Positions 41,820-50,581 are shown, numbered from the stretch's first letter. The stretch is DNA of 64,000 nt from Candidatus Binatia bacterium (GCA_951812575.1 OX638322.1:646850-710849); one strand, 5' to 3'. The notes: generated by a model from the letters alone, not told the origin. Made by a program: numbers and translations.

Positions 41820-42158
41820 CTACACCCCGACGCGCTTTGGCTCTCTGCCAACAGTGTCCACATAGATTTCGTCATGCTCGATTTTGACGGGATAGCGGGC
41901 CAGTTCGCAGTCTTGGGGATTGATCCCTTGGCCCGTGGTGACATCGAATTGCCACACATGGGCGCTGCATGTGAGCACCTTGTGGCCGTCGAAATCGCCC
42001 TCGGCCAAGGAAAACTGTTGATGCGGACAAAAGCCCTGAATGGCGATAACCTCACCATCTATGGGATAGACGAGGACGATGGGTTGCCCGTCCACCTCAT
42101 ACGCGGCCATATCGCCCTCCCATACATCGTCGAGGCTACAGACTCGGGTGAACGCCAT
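41820..42158 (-). CDS. tmoC: Rieske ferredoxin of di-iron monooxygenase, TmoC
   Basis: 112 residues. FTRVCSLDDVWEGDMAAYEVDG matches the T4MO ferredoxin N-terminus. The [2Fe-2S] site is FCPHQQFSL (Cys-x-His) and LTCSAHVWQFD (Cys-x2-His), both complete, followed by GINPQDCELARYPVKIEHDEIYV. It carries electrons from a reductase to the hydroxylase. The partner reductase (TmoF) is not in the window. Lies between the beta subunit and effector genes. Confidence 0.93.
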   Translation of the reverse strand: MAFTRVCSLDDVWEGDMAAYEVDGQPIVLVYPIDGEVIAIQGFCPHQQFSLAEGDFDGHKVLTCSAHVWQFDVTTGQGINPQDCELARYPVKIEHDEIYVDTVGREPKRVGV

Positions 42159-42182
42159 ACTCTCAGTACAGTTGAGGGGAAC

Positions 42183-43175
42183 TCAGTGTAAGTCGAGAGA
42201 TTGTAAAAACCCGTGCACGGCCTGGGTAGCCGCGGCCGAAGCCTGCGGGCTGTCGGGCAAGGCCCGGCAGTATGCGTCGATGGCCCGTTCGGCCAGAGGG
42301 AGCCACTGCTCCACCCAGCCGCGTATCACCGCCAGGTTTTCGGGACGTTCCCCCGCAAAGCGGACCAGGGCGGTACTCCAGGTTCTGGAGCGCTGGACAT
42401 CACGATACTCGGAATCGGCAATCAGGCCGAGCAAGCTGTCGCCCTGCCGACGGCCGGTGACTGCCAGTTGCCGCAGCAGGACCTCGTCAATGGCCGGCTT
42501 TGCCACCAGATTGAGCGCGACAAAGCTCTCGCCCCAGTCATAGGCGACCAAGACCTTTTCCATCAGCTCACGGAAGCCTTGCCAGGCAGTGTCGTTTTCC
42601 CAGGCGTCACGCTCAGCCGTCCCGAATCCGCCGTCCGGATAGGTCTGTTTCAGCTCGGCGGTCCGATACGCACGATGGGACACGCAGCGCAGGGCATCCG
42701 CGGCCTGATAGGTCGCGCAGTTCCGAATCGTACTCGACGGCACAATCTGGACGAGATAGTGCGAGGCCATCTGCACGGTGTGGAACGCATAGCGGGCCGG
42801 GGTGTACAAGCGCGGCAGGGTAGCGACCCAGGCGGCAGCGAGGCCGGCGTCGTACCGGAGTTCGTTGTGCTGGTCGAACAGCCCTTCGCTATAGGTCTCC
42901 TGGCCGTCTTGCAGGATATTATAGGCACGATAGGTGAGTTCGTCGGGGTCACGGAACTCCTCCCAATCCCGACCGGTGAGAGGAGAGGCGTGGCGGTATT
43001 TTTTGAACCACTTAGAGAGCGGGATATTCGGCCCCAGTTCAAACGGAGACTCCGCATTCTTGGCGTCGTACATGAGATTGGTCGAGACAATCTCATATTC
43101 GCTCGGGCGACGGCGCCGGCCGGTGAGATGACTCCAGGTCCGCAGCGGCTCGAGCGGTTTGGATTTTGCACTCAT
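42183..43175 (-). CDS. tmoE: Monooxygenase hydroxylase beta subunit, TmoE
   Basis: 330 residues resembling T4MO TmoE along the full length: LRTWSHLTGRRRRPSEYEIVSTNL, KKYRHASPLTGRDWEEFRDPDELTYRAYNILQDGQETY, TADALR-type helix ATYQAADALRCVSHRAYRTAELKQTYPD, and WQGFRELMEKVLVAYDWGESFVALNLVAKPAIDEVLL. It has the ferritin-like helical fold without iron ligands and forms the (alpha-beta-gamma)2 hydroxylase with TmoA and TmoB. Its ATG overlaps the gamma-subunit stop (ATGA), so the two are translationally coupled. In classical operons tmoE comes after C and D; here it precedes them. Confidence 0.92.
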   Translation of the reverse strand: MSAKSKPLEPLRTWSHLTGRRRRPSEYEIVSTNLMYDAKNAESPFELGPNIPLSKWFKKYRHASPLTGRDWEEFRDPDELTYRAYNILQDGQETYSEGLFDQHNELRYDAGLAAAWVATLPRLYTPARYAFHTVQMASHYLVQIVPSSTIRNCATYQAADALRCVSHRAYRTAELKQTYPDGGFGTAERDAWENDTAWQGFRELMEKVLVAYDWGESFVALNLVAKPAIDEVLLRQLAVTGRRQGDSLLGLIADSEYRDVQRSRTWSTALVRFAGERPENLAVIRGWVEQWLPLAERAIDAYCRALPDSPQASAAATQAVHGFLQSLDLH

Positions 43176-43459
43176 GGTGTGGGCTCGGGCGAAGCCGACT
43201 CGGCGGCTTCATAAAAGAGTTCGAGGCTCGTCATCGGCGTGATACCGGCCTCCACAACCGTCATATCGCGCGGAAACGGTTTCTCAGCCCCGACTTTCCG
43301 CACCCGCAACGGCGCGTCCGGCTTCCGGTTCTTCTCGAAGCCGATACTCAGCCGGGCGGCCGTCTGACACACTTCATCCATCGTGTGCTCGGTATCGACG
43401 ATGGAGACGTACAGAACAAACTCCTGGTGCAGATTATGGACAATGGGAATCTGTGCCAT
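43172..43459 (-). CDS. tmoB: Monooxygenase hydroxylase gamma subunit, TmoB
   Basis: 95 residues from ATG 43459 (GAGGGTCC upstream). The ubiquitin-like gamma subunit of toluene monooxygenases is recognisable from QEFVLYVSIVDTEHTMDEVCQTAA, PLRVRKVG and PFPRDMTVVEAGITPMTSLELFYE. It stabilises the hydroxylase alpha/beta core. It starts eight bases after the alpha-subunit stop and overlaps the beta gene. The C-terminal tail ESASPEPTP is slightly longer than in TmoB. Confidence 0.9.
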   Translation of the reverse strand: MAQIPIVHNLHQEFVLYVSIVDTEHTMDEVCQTAARLSIGFEKNRKPDAPLRVRKVGAEKPFPRDMTVVEAGITPMTSLELFYEAAESASPEPTP

Positions 43460-43467
43460 ACGGACCC

Positions 43468-44985
43468 TCAAGCGGCCTGGGCCTGCTCTTGGCGGTACTC
43501 CTCCAGCCAACTATGGCTGAGGGCGTCTTCCCCCCACTCTCCCTCTTTGAGCGAAAAATAGTCGAGCAGCCCTTCGAGGGTCGGCGGCTGGATCATCCCG
43601 GCCACCATCCGGTCGGCAACGCTCAGATGATCTTTGTAGCGGTCCGGGTCCTGCTGAAAAATCCAGCGGTCCACTTCCGAGCCGAAATGATACAGGCGGC
43701 CCTCGTGCTCGAGCGGAAAATCCTGCAAGGGCCGGCCGGTCTTACCCGGAGTCCAGCCGGGCGTGCCGGTGATCGGCACTTGGGCCATATTGCACAGCTG
43801 CACCATAGAGGGCAGGACCGTATCGACCGGACCGTCCTTCAAAAAACGGGCAATGATCGGGTCCCAGAAATGCGCGCCCCAGGTCTCTTCCCAGCCGGGA
43901 TATTTCTCCTCTAACCAGGCGCGTTCGGCCCGGCTGATGCCGGGCGGCACATCCCACCAGACCGATTTATGAAAGGTCCAGATGCCCGCGTGCATCCCGT
44001 GGTGGCGGGTATCGAGGTCGGCCAGCATAGTGTCCCAATACCAGGGGCGTTCCAGTCCGATATCGAGCAGGGTTCGCTCAAACTGGCCAAAGACCCACTC
44101 CTGCATGAACTCTTTGAAGGATTTCTCGCGGCGGTCGAGCGGGGTGTAGTAGTCCATAGACGGACCGGTCACGGTGGCGAACAGGGTCCAGGCCCGCCAG
44201 ATGGCAATATCCACCAGTCGCTGGGCCTCGGCCTTCTTCCCGTTTGCAATCAGGATTTTCACAGCCGGGCCGCCAATCTGGGCGTGCCGCGCCTCGTCGG
44301 TTTGGATACTCGAGGCGAGATTGGAAAAGGAAATATCACCGGCCTGAGCGGCGTCGGCCGCCAAGCCGAGAAATTGCAGATTGGAAAATCCGGTCTCAAA
44401 CGCAAAGGTCAGCATCAGCGCCACCCCGACCGCGTCGCGACCGGCCATGATGTCATCAAACAAATGCCGGGCGGCAATGACCGCCCACTCGTTGGTATGC
44501 ATCGACTTGGTCGCCCAGTCAAACTGCCGACTGCGCTGGACGTGTTCGTGCGGGAAATAGAGCTGAATCTGACCGTGGCGGTTCTCGTCCAGCGAGCCAA
44601 AGGTCGCCATGTTGCGCAGACCGCCAGCCTTGCCAAAGCGGGCCATGCGCGACTCCGCGCTCGACGCCATGGCCTCCAGCGTGGCAAACGCGCCGTAGTG
44701 CAGCTTGAGAATACTCACCCAGCCGGGTGCGGCCTGGTCCAGGAAATTGGCCCGCTGGAGTGCGGCTTTGACCGAATACACCCCGGCGTCCTTCTCGCGC
44801 TGGGTCCGCACGTATTCGCGATAGGTGACTTTATAGGGCTCGTCATAGCTCTCCCACACCTCAAGGGGTAAGCCCAGCGTCCCACTCTGCTCTTCAGGAA
44901 AAAGCGCGTCTTCAGTGACATATTTTGGCGCCCAATTGGTGTCGCGGGCGATATCATACCATTCGACTCGGTCCAAGAGTGCCAT
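43468..44985 (-). CDS. tmoA: Di-iron monooxygenase hydroxylase alpha subunit, TmoA (toluene/alkene monooxygenase family)
   Basis: 505 residues, similar to toluene-4-monooxygenase TmoA throughout with nearly identical numbering. The di-iron ligands are Glu104, Glu134, His137, Glu197, Glu231 and His234 in LDENRHG, FAFETGF and TDEARHA. It should hydroxylate an aromatic or epoxidise an alkene using O2 and electrons from the Rieske ferredoxin. Active-site positions differ from T4MO: residue 100 is Phe (Ile in T4MO), 103 is Leu (Gly), 180 is Met (Ile) and 201 is Ser (the catalytic-pocket Thr). Gln141 and Phe205 are kept. The changes should reshape and narrow the channel, so toluene may not be the substrate. 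ATG 44985 follows GGGAGGGAA. First hydroxylase gene; an MFS gene lies ~100 bases upstream. Confidence 0.93.
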   Translation of the reverse strand: MALLDRVEWYDIARDTNWAPKYVTEDALFPEEQSGTLGLPLEVWESYDEPYKVTYREYVRTQREKDAGVYSVKAALQRANFLDQAAPGWVSILKLHYGAFATLEAMASSAESRMARFGKAGGLRNMATFGSLDENRHGQIQLYFPHEHVQRSRQFDWATKSMHTNEWAVIAARHLFDDIMAGRDAVGVALMLTFAFETGFSNLQFLGLAADAAQAGDISFSNLASSIQTDEARHAQIGGPAVKILIANGKKAEAQRLVDIAIWRAWTLFATVTGPSMDYYTPLDRREKSFKEFMQEWVFGQFERTLLDIGLERPWYWDTMLADLDTRHHGMHAGIWTFHKSVWWDVPPGISRAERAWLEEKYPGWEETWGAHFWDPIIARFLKDGPVDTVLPSMVQLCNMAQVPITGTPGWTPGKTGRPLQDFPLEHEGRLYHFGSEVDRWIFQQDPDRYKDHLSVADRMVAGMIQPPTLEGLLDYFSLKEGEWGEDALSHSWLEEYRQEQAQAA

Positions 44986-45085
44986 ACAAAATTCCCTCCC
45001 GTGCCAGGCGTATCCGCATTTCCGATGGGGGGAGCATCATAACCAACCAGGATAGGAGGAGCAACACGAAAGTTGGTAGCGTCCA

Positions 45086-46264
45086 TCAACGACGAGATGC
45101 CAGCAGGGGGATGCTACTAATACAGCCCAGCCCGACCAGTGCTGTAAGAATTGCCATCAAAATGACCATCTCATAGCCTCCCATTTTCCACACCAGGGCA
45201 GCCAAGGTGGGGGCGAGGGCCGCGGCCAGGATAGACGGGATAGCCAGAAAGCCGGAGATGATCCCGAAATGGGCTCTACCCAAAAGTTCGGCGGTCATCA
45301 CCGGGCGGAGGATGCTGCTTATCCCAATCCCCGCTCCCTGGAGTACCACGAAGAGCGGGAGCAGCAGGGGAACGGCCTGGGAGTAGAACAGGGCGGTTGC
45401 CGCACCGCTCATAGCAAGGAAACAGGTGAAAGCGATCCAAAACGTCGAAACGTATTTCTCCACTACCAACATAGCCAGACGGCCCGCCACCTGCATGGGT
45501 CCGATGGAGGAGGCCGTGAGTACCGCAACTTCATCTGACAGACCCCGTTCAGACAACAGCGGCAGGAGATGCGTCAGCAGGCCGAAATGTTCCACATAGG
45601 CCATGCTGAATGCCACGGCGAGTAGCCAGAAGACCGGTGTCCTCAGCGCGCGTGAGGCAACTCCAGGGTGAGCGCTGTCTGGCGCGTGTTGATCGGCCCT
45701 CATCTGGTCCGCATACCGGCACGCGTTCCAGATGAGGGGAACGGTAACCAGGAGGTTAACGCCAGCGACAATGACAACGGCATCCCTCCAGCCGACCCAG
45801 CCAACGAGCAGGTGGAGGCTCGGAAAGGCGAGGGTCCCGGCAAGACCGGCCACCAGGGTGACAATGGTAATCGCCCGACGAGCCTCGTTACCCAGGGCGT
45901 GCGTCAGGACGGAGAAGCACGCTTCGTACAGTGCGCCGGCCATGGCGACGCCAATGCCAAACCAGAGACAGTAGAATTGCCACGGGTGTTCAACCCAGGC
46001 GAGGCCGGCCAGGAAGACGCTTCCCAGGACGGCACTACCGCTGAAGACGACCCGTCCGAAACCGCGGTCTATGAAGCGCCCGGTCACGGGCCCGAGCAGG
46101 GCCGAGGTAACCAGGGCCAGCGTCAGCGCCCCGGCAAGTTCGGTTTTTGACCAACCCAGGTCACGTTCCCACTCAAGCAGCAGCGCGGGAAATGAATAAT
46201 AGAACGCTGCCCAGACCAGCGTTTCCGCAACCGCCAGCGGCCATACGATCCGACGGAAGGTCAT
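45086..46264 (-). CDS. MFS transporter
   Basis: 392 residues with twelve hydrophobic segments. The loop between helices 2 and 3 reads GPVTGRFIDRGFGRVVF, the MFS motif A (GxxxDRxGRR type). The branch with LLEWERDLGWSKTELAGALTLALV near the start is the monocarboxylate/oxalate-like MFS group common in aerobic degraders. It lies between the MaoC gene and the monooxygenase genes on the same strand, so it may import the hydrocarbon-derived substrate or an organic acid. Substrate not inferable from motifs. Confidence 0.85.
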   Translation of the reverse strand: MTFRRIVWPLAVAETLVWAAFYYSFPALLLEWERDLGWSKTELAGALTLALVTSALLGPVTGRFIDRGFGRVVFSGSAVLGSVFLAGLAWVEHPWQFYCLWFGIGVAMAGALYEACFSVLTHALGNEARRAITIVTLVAGLAGTLAFPSLHLLVGWVGWRDAVVIVAGVNLLVTVPLIWNACRYADQMRADQHAPDSAHPGVASRALRTPVFWLLAVAFSMAYVEHFGLLTHLLPLLSERGLSDEVAVLTASSIGPMQVAGRLAMLVVEKYVSTFWIAFTCFLAMSGAATALFYSQAVPLLLPLFVVLQGAGIGISSILRPVMTAELLGRAHFGIISGFLAIPSILAAALAPTLAALVWKMGGYEMVILMAILTALVGLGCISSIPLLASRR

Positions 46265-46341
46265 GCTGTTGACGCTGTATCAGCCGTCGAGACCGGGTAA
46301 AAGGCGAGACAGGAACGGCGTACCGCTCTTTGCTTGGAGGG

Positions 46342-47400
46342 TCAGGTGTAATGGCTGCGCCGTTTTACGGCCAGTTCACGTTCGAGATAGAAAATCTCGA
46401 TCTTTTCCCCAACCCCATCTTTTGGGCTAAATTTATGCCCGCGCAGGATGGTCTCGACAATACCCAGGTCGGGACGACCGGGATAGTCACGGCTGCCGGT
46501 TATCTCGGTCGAGGCGAAGACGGTATCCCCAACAAAAACCGGTCCCGTGTGTCGGCCGGTCACATAACGGACATCTCCAACCGCATTATCGCCAACGTCG
46601 GGACAGGACAGGCCCAGGCAGAGATTAAACGGAATCCCACCATAGACGATCAACTGGCCGCCAATATAGCGCTCTGGATTCTGGTCTATCATATACTGAT
46701 TGGAGTGGACCTGAGAGGTGTTGTCCAAGAGAGCGGTCCATTCCATGTGGGCAGTGGTCACCGTCCGTCCGCGGGAATGTTCGAGCGTATCGCCGGGCTG
46801 AAAGTCCTCGAAATAAGTATCGGCATTGGCCAGATGGGCCAGGTTTTCATAACGCCGACTCTTGTCATACTCCGGTACGACGAGTTCGCAGGGAATATCC
46901 GGGGTCTCGGCCAGAGCCGCCTCTTCGACCCGAGCGTCCATATTATCCTTCCAGATTTGCACCTTACGCTGCAGGGTCAGCACGATTTCGCCATGCTGGT
47001 TCCGACCGGTCGTCTGAACGTGGACAACGCCTCGGTCGTGGTCCCGTGAGGACGGCTTGATGCCGAGGATAGTCGTCTCAACCTCTATCGTATCGCCGAT
47101 ATACACCGGGTTGCCAAACCGCATATCGCGGTATTCGAGATTGGCCCGCGCGTTTTCCGAAATATCTTCAACGCTCTGGCTGAAAACGACATTCATCACC
47201 AGACCGGGCGGGGCAATCAGACCACGGAAACCGTACTGTTCGGCATAGCGCACATTTTTCGACAGCGGATTGGTGGTCATGCCGAATTCGGTAAAGGCAT
47301 TAAACAAGCCTTCGGTTACGGTTTTCCCGACCTTATGCCGAAACAACTGACCAACCGAGAAATCTTCGAGAAAATTACCGCGCTTTTTCCGGATACGCAC
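46342..47400 (-). CDS. MaoC-like hydratase with tandem hotdog domains
   Basis: 352 residues made of two MaoC/hotdog domains. The first (~8-150) has GNFLEDFSVGQLFRHKVGKTVTEG and YGFRGLIAPPGLVMNVVF; the second (~190-345) has YFEDFQPGDTLEHSRGRTVTTAHMEWTALLDNTSQVHSNQ, with the D-x4-H hydratase pair in the DNTSQVHSN segment. This layout resembles mesaconyl-CoA (2-methylfumaryl-CoA) hydratases and other tandem MaoC enzymes. It likely hydrates a branched enoyl-CoA. Twenty bases separate it from the upstream MBL gene, so it belongs to the same long minus-strand run as the adenosyltransferase. Confidence 0.8.
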   Translation of the reverse strand: MRIRKKRGNFLEDFSVGQLFRHKVGKTVTEGLFNAFTEFGMTTNPLSKNVRYAEQYGFRGLIAPPGLVMNVVFSQSVEDISENARANLEYRDMRFGNPVYIGDTIEVETTILGIKPSSRDHDRGVVHVQTTGRNQHGEIVLTLQRKVQIWKDNMDARVEEAALAETPDIPCELVVPEYDKSRRYENLAHLANADTYFEDFQPGDTLEHSRGRTVTTAHMEWTALLDNTSQVHSNQYMIDQNPERYIGGQLIVYGGIPFNLCLGLSCPDVGDNAVGDVRYVTGRHTGPVFVGDTVFASTEITGSRDYPGRPDLGIVETILRGHKFSPKDGVGEKIEIFYLERELAVKRRSHYT

Positions 47401-47420
47401 CCGTGCTCCTTTGTGTCCGT

Positions 47421-48104
47421 TTATCTCAGGGCCGCGAGAAATTCCTGGCGCCCTCTGGCGCTGAGGTGCAGATACATATTGTGACGTTTTTGGGCACCCA
47501 GGGTATCCCAGGGTTGAGAAGCATAATTATGGCCGGGATAAAGAACGGTCTCGTCCGCCAATTGCGAGAGCGTTTGCAGACTCGAATACATGTCTTCCGG
47601 ACTACTGCCCGGTAGGTCAACCCGGCCGCACGAGTTGATAAACAGCGTGTCACCGGCCACCAGACGATTCTCAATCAGAAAACATTGGGAGCCGGGCGTA
47701 TGTCCGGGGGTGTGAATGAATTTGATGCTAAGAGCACCCACGGCGGTCGTATCACCGCCCTCGACCTGAACGATGTCGGAATCGGACAGGCCGACCAGAC
47801 GGCTCAGAAATTCGGCCTCGGCCTTGTGGATATACACTTTGGCTTTCACCTGTTCGAGCAGTTCAACCACACCCTGGATGTGGGTGCCGAACAAATCACC
47901 GCCCAGGTGGTCCTGGTGATAGTGGGTCACCAGCGCTTGGGTAATGCTGAAACCGTCGTGTTCCGCAGCCTGGACGATGGCCGGAATATCCCAGGCGGCG
48001 TCGATCACGACCGCTTCACGCGTGGCCGTATCTCCAATCAGGTAGGCAAAATTTTGCATGGGGCCAATTTCGATTTGTTTAAAGTATAGGGAAGGCTCCG
48101 CCAT
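47421..48104 (-). CDS. MBL-fold metallo-hydrolase (glyoxalase II/persulfide dioxygenase-like)
   Basis: 227 residues. The metal motif is THYHQDHLGG (HxHxDH), followed by HTPGHTPGSQCFLIENRLVAGDTLF and YPGHNYASQPWDTLG, giving the His, Asp and His ligands of the two-metal site. It resembles hydroxyacylglutathione hydrolases and related thioesterases. Its ATG overlaps the stop of the cobalamin adenosyltransferase (ATGA), indicating translational coupling. Substrate probably a thioester; not determined. Confidence 0.85.
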   Translation of the reverse strand: MAEPSLYFKQIEIGPMQNFAYLIGDTATREAVVIDAAWDIPAIVQAAEHDGFSITQALVTHYHQDHLGGDLFGTHIQGVVELLEQVKAKVYIHKAEAEFLSRLVGLSDSDIVQVEGGDTTAVGALSIKFIHTPGHTPGSQCFLIENRLVAGDTLFINSCGRVDLPGSSPEDMYSSLQTLSQLADETVLYPGHNYASQPWDTLGAQKRHNMYLHLSARGRQEFLAALR

Positions 48105-48790
48105 CAGGTCCCCTTCCGTGGGCGTTTTTTCACGGCCTTTTTAGCTCTGCGGGCGGGTGTTGCTTTTTTCGCCCTGCCGGACCGAGCGGCCTTTTGCTCA
48201 CTGCTGCGCAGACCCCGCTCCCAGAGATATTCCGGCTCTGCCAGCTTTTGACTTACCCAGCGGGAGAGTACGAACAGCAGATCGCTGAACCGATTTACAT
48301 ACATGAGCGGCCAGGGGCTGACCTCTTCTTCACGCGAGAGGCGTAGGATATCGCGTTCAGCCCGTCGACAGACGGTTCGGGCCTGATGCAGGAAGCCGCT
48401 CACTTTCCCGCCGCCGGGCAGGATAAAAGAGTTGAGAGGCTCCAGGTCTTTCTGGCAGGAATCGATAATGCGTTCGAGGCCCTTCACCTCCTGCTCGCTG
48501 ACTCGAAACATGCCCTCGTAGGAAAAGTCTGCGGGGGTCGCCAGTTCACTCCCCAGATCGAACAGCTCGTTCTGGAGTTGGCGGAGAATATCGTCCAAAT
48601 GTTGGGCGGCCGGCAGCTCTAGCTTCAGGTCGTCATTGAACACTCTGGCCAGGCCCACAACGGAGTTGAGTTCGTCCAGCGTCCCATACGCCTCAATACG
48701 GGCCGCGTCCTTGGCGATCTTTTTTCCCCCGACGAGCCGGGTCGAACCCTTATCACCCGTCCGAGTATAAACCTTTGTAATACGGACCAT
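48104..48790 (-). CDS. Cob(I)alamin adenosyltransferase, PduO type
   Basis: 228 residues. ITKVYTRTGDKGSTRLVGGKKIAKDAARIEAYGTLDELNSVVGLA is the ATP-binding N-terminus. FILPGGGKVSGFLHQARTVCRRAERDILRLSREEEV and YVNRFSDLLFVLSRW are the PduO C-terminal signature with the cobalamin-side Phe/Arg region. It makes adenosylcobalamin from cob(I)alamin and ATP, needed for example by methylmalonyl-CoA mutase. A ~35-residue Lys/Arg/Ala-rich tail (KKATPARRAKKAVKKRPRK) follows the domain and is unusual for the family. No mutase is in the window; the neighbouring MaoC and PEP carboxykinase fit a propionyl-CoA-like route. Confidence 0.92.
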   Translation of the reverse strand: MVRITKVYTRTGDKGSTRLVGGKKIAKDAARIEAYGTLDELNSVVGLARVFNDDLKLELPAAQHLDDILRQLQNELFDLGSELATPADFSYEGMFRVSEQEVKGLERIIDSCQKDLEPLNSFILPGGGKVSGFLHQARTVCRRAERDILRLSREEEVSPWPLMYVNRFSDLLFVLSRWVSQKLAEPEYLWERGLRSSEQKAARSGRAKKATPARRAKKAVKKRPRKGT

Positions 48791-48835
48791 TGCGACGTAG
48801 GGCTGAGAAGCTCAGGGCTGCAGCCGCATCCCTCT

Positions 48836-50581
48836 TCAGGCTTGCAGGCGTGTATCCAGCGCCGCGTTTTCTTGCCACAGCTCTCGCGGGAGCCGGTCTC
48901 CAAACTGTCGGAAGAATTCGCGTTGCCTCTCCGCGGCGTTTATCCAGCCTGGCCGGTCCACACTGAGGAGTTCGTCGAGCACCGCTGGCGAGACATCGAT
49001 CCCGGTCGTATCAATGTCGTTGGTATGCGGCAGATAGCCGATTTCGGTCTCGCGAGCTTCGGCCTCACCGTGCACTCGGGCAATGACCCAACGCAGCGCC
49101 CGCAGGTTTTCTCCAAAGCCGGGCCAGAGAAATTTGCCCTCTTGATTTGTCCGGAACCAGTTCACCCGGAAAATTTTTGGCGGATCGGCGAGCTTTTTGC
49201 CCATATTGAGCCAATGGCCGAAATAGTCACCCATGTTGTAGCCACAGAAGGGCAGCATGGCCATGGGATCACGCCGAATCTTCCCGACCTTTCCGGTCGC
49301 CGCGGCCGTTGTTTCAGAAGCCATCGTCGTGCCCAGCGACACCCCATGCTGCCAGTTGAAAGACTGACAGACGAGCGGGATCAAACCCGCGCGTCGGCCG
49401 CCAAAGAGGAAGGCTGAAATTGGCACCCCTTGGGGCGATTCCCACTCTGAAGACATGACCGGACACTGACGGGCCGGCGTGGTAAAACGGGAGTTGGGGT
49501 GGGCGGCTTTACCCTCGGACTGGGGTGTCCATGGCTTGCCCTGCCAGTCGATCGCCTCGGCTGGCGGACCACCATCCAGGCCTTCCCAGTATGGGGTGCC
49601 GTCCGGGGTGAGGGCGACATTCGTAAAGATAGAGTTCTTCGTAACCGTCGCCATGACATTCGGATTGGTGTGAGAGTTTGTTCCCGGCGCAACACCAAAA
49701 AACCCGGCCTCGGGATTGATCGCCCACAGGCGTCCATCCGGTCCGGGATGCATCCAGGCAATATCATCGCCCACCGTCCAGACTTTATAGCCCTTTTGGC
49801 TCTCCGGTGGGATCAGCATGGCCAGATTCGTTTTTCCACAGGCGCTGGGGAAGGCGGCCGCAATATACGTTGTGCGACCGCTCGGCTCCTCAATGCCGAT
49901 GATCAGCATATGCTCAGCCAGCCAGCCTTCTTCACGCGCCATATAGCTCCCCAGGCGTAAAGCGAAGCATTTTTTCCCAAGCAACGCGTTCCCACCGTAG
50001 CCGGAACCAATGGACCAGATCGCACGGTCTTCCGGGTAGTGCATGATAAACCGGCGGTCAGGGCTGAGATCTCCAAGCGAATGGAGACCCTGGACATAAT
50101 TCTCTGACGAACCCAGCCGCTCAAGCGCGGCCTTACCCATGCGGGTCATGATGCGCATGCTGGCTGCGACGTAGGGGCTGTCCGTGATTTCTACGCCAAC
50201 CTGACTGTAGGGCGACGTGACGGGCCCCATGATATACGGCACGACGTACAGCGTGCGGTCTTTCATTGCTCCCTGAAAGAGTCCGCCGACTTTTTCCTTG
50301 GCCTCCGCTGGGACCATCCAATTATTATTCGGACCGGCGTCTTCTTTTTCCCGCGTGCACACAAAGGTCAGGTGCTCGGTACGCGCCACATCTTTGGGGT
50401 CACTCCGATGTAAATAACAGTTCGGATATTTCTCCTGATTTAACGCCGTCAGGGTCCCGTCATCGAGCATTCCCTCAATCAAGCGTTGATTTTCTTCTTC
50501 CGATCCGTCACACCAGTGAATGTTTTTGGGCCGCGTGAGTTGGGCCGTTTCTTCGACCCATTGTTCGAGTGGGGTTGGCAT
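48836..50581 (-). CDS. pckG: Phosphoenolpyruvate carboxykinase (GTP)
   Basis: 581 residues, complete GTP-dependent PEPCK. NIHWCDGSEEENQRL is the substrate-side N-terminus, FQGAMKDRTLYVVPYIMGP the flexible loop region, AAAFPSACGKTNLAMLIPP the P-loop with the reactive Cys, VGDDIAWMHPGPDGRLWAINPEAGFFGVAPGT the metal and nucleotide site, and KIFRVNWFRTNQEGKFLWPGFGENLRAL the guanine-binding end. It converts oxaloacetate plus GTP to PEP, the entry to gluconeogenesis from C2-C4 compounds. It opens the long minus-strand run that continues through the monooxygenase genes, but it may have its own terminator; none is clear. Confidence 0.97.
   Translation of the reverse strand: MPTPLEQWVEETAQLTRPKNIHWCDGSEEENQRLIEGMLDDGTLTALNQEKYPNCYLHRSDPKDVARTEHLTFVCTREKEDAGPNNNWMVPAEAKEKVGGLFQGAMKDRTLYVVPYIMGPVTSPYSQVGVEITDSPYVAASMRIMTRMGKAALERLGSSENYVQGLHSLGDLSPDRRFIMHYPEDRAIWSIGSGYGGNALLGKKCFALRLGSYMAREEGWLAEHMLIIGIEEPSGRTTYIAAAFPSACGKTNLAMLIPPESQKGYKVWTVGDDIAWMHPGPDGRLWAINPEAGFFGVAPGTNSHTNPNVMATVTKNSIFTNVALTPDGTPYWEGLDGGPPAEAIDWQGKPWTPQSEGKAAHPNSRFTTPARQCPVMSSEWESPQGVPISAFLFGGRRAGLIPLVCQSFNWQHGVSLGTTMASETTAAATGKVGKIRRDPMAMLPFCGYNMGDYFGHWLNMGKKLADPPKIFRVNWFRTNQEGKFLWPGFGENLRALRWVIARVHGEAEARETEIGYLPHTNDIDTTGIDVSPAVLDELLSVDRPGWINAAERQREFFRQFGDRLPRELWQENAALDTRLQA

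Noticed and set aside
41360..42058. A 232-codon minus-strand frame as a full gene
   Set aside because: Most of it overlaps the ferredoxin and effector genes in another frame; only its last ~42 codons resemble a protein family, so it is listed as a remnant.
42213..43214. A 333-codon open frame on the plus strand
   Set aside because: Antisense to the monooxygenase beta-subunit gene, no family features; a mirror of GC-rich codon use. The same applies to the 300-codon plus frame at 43969-44871.
44986..45085. Sigma54 promoter before the monooxygenase alpha subunit
   Set aside because: A TGGCAC appears on the minus strand but no TTGC follows at the required spacing, and it overlaps the ribosome site.
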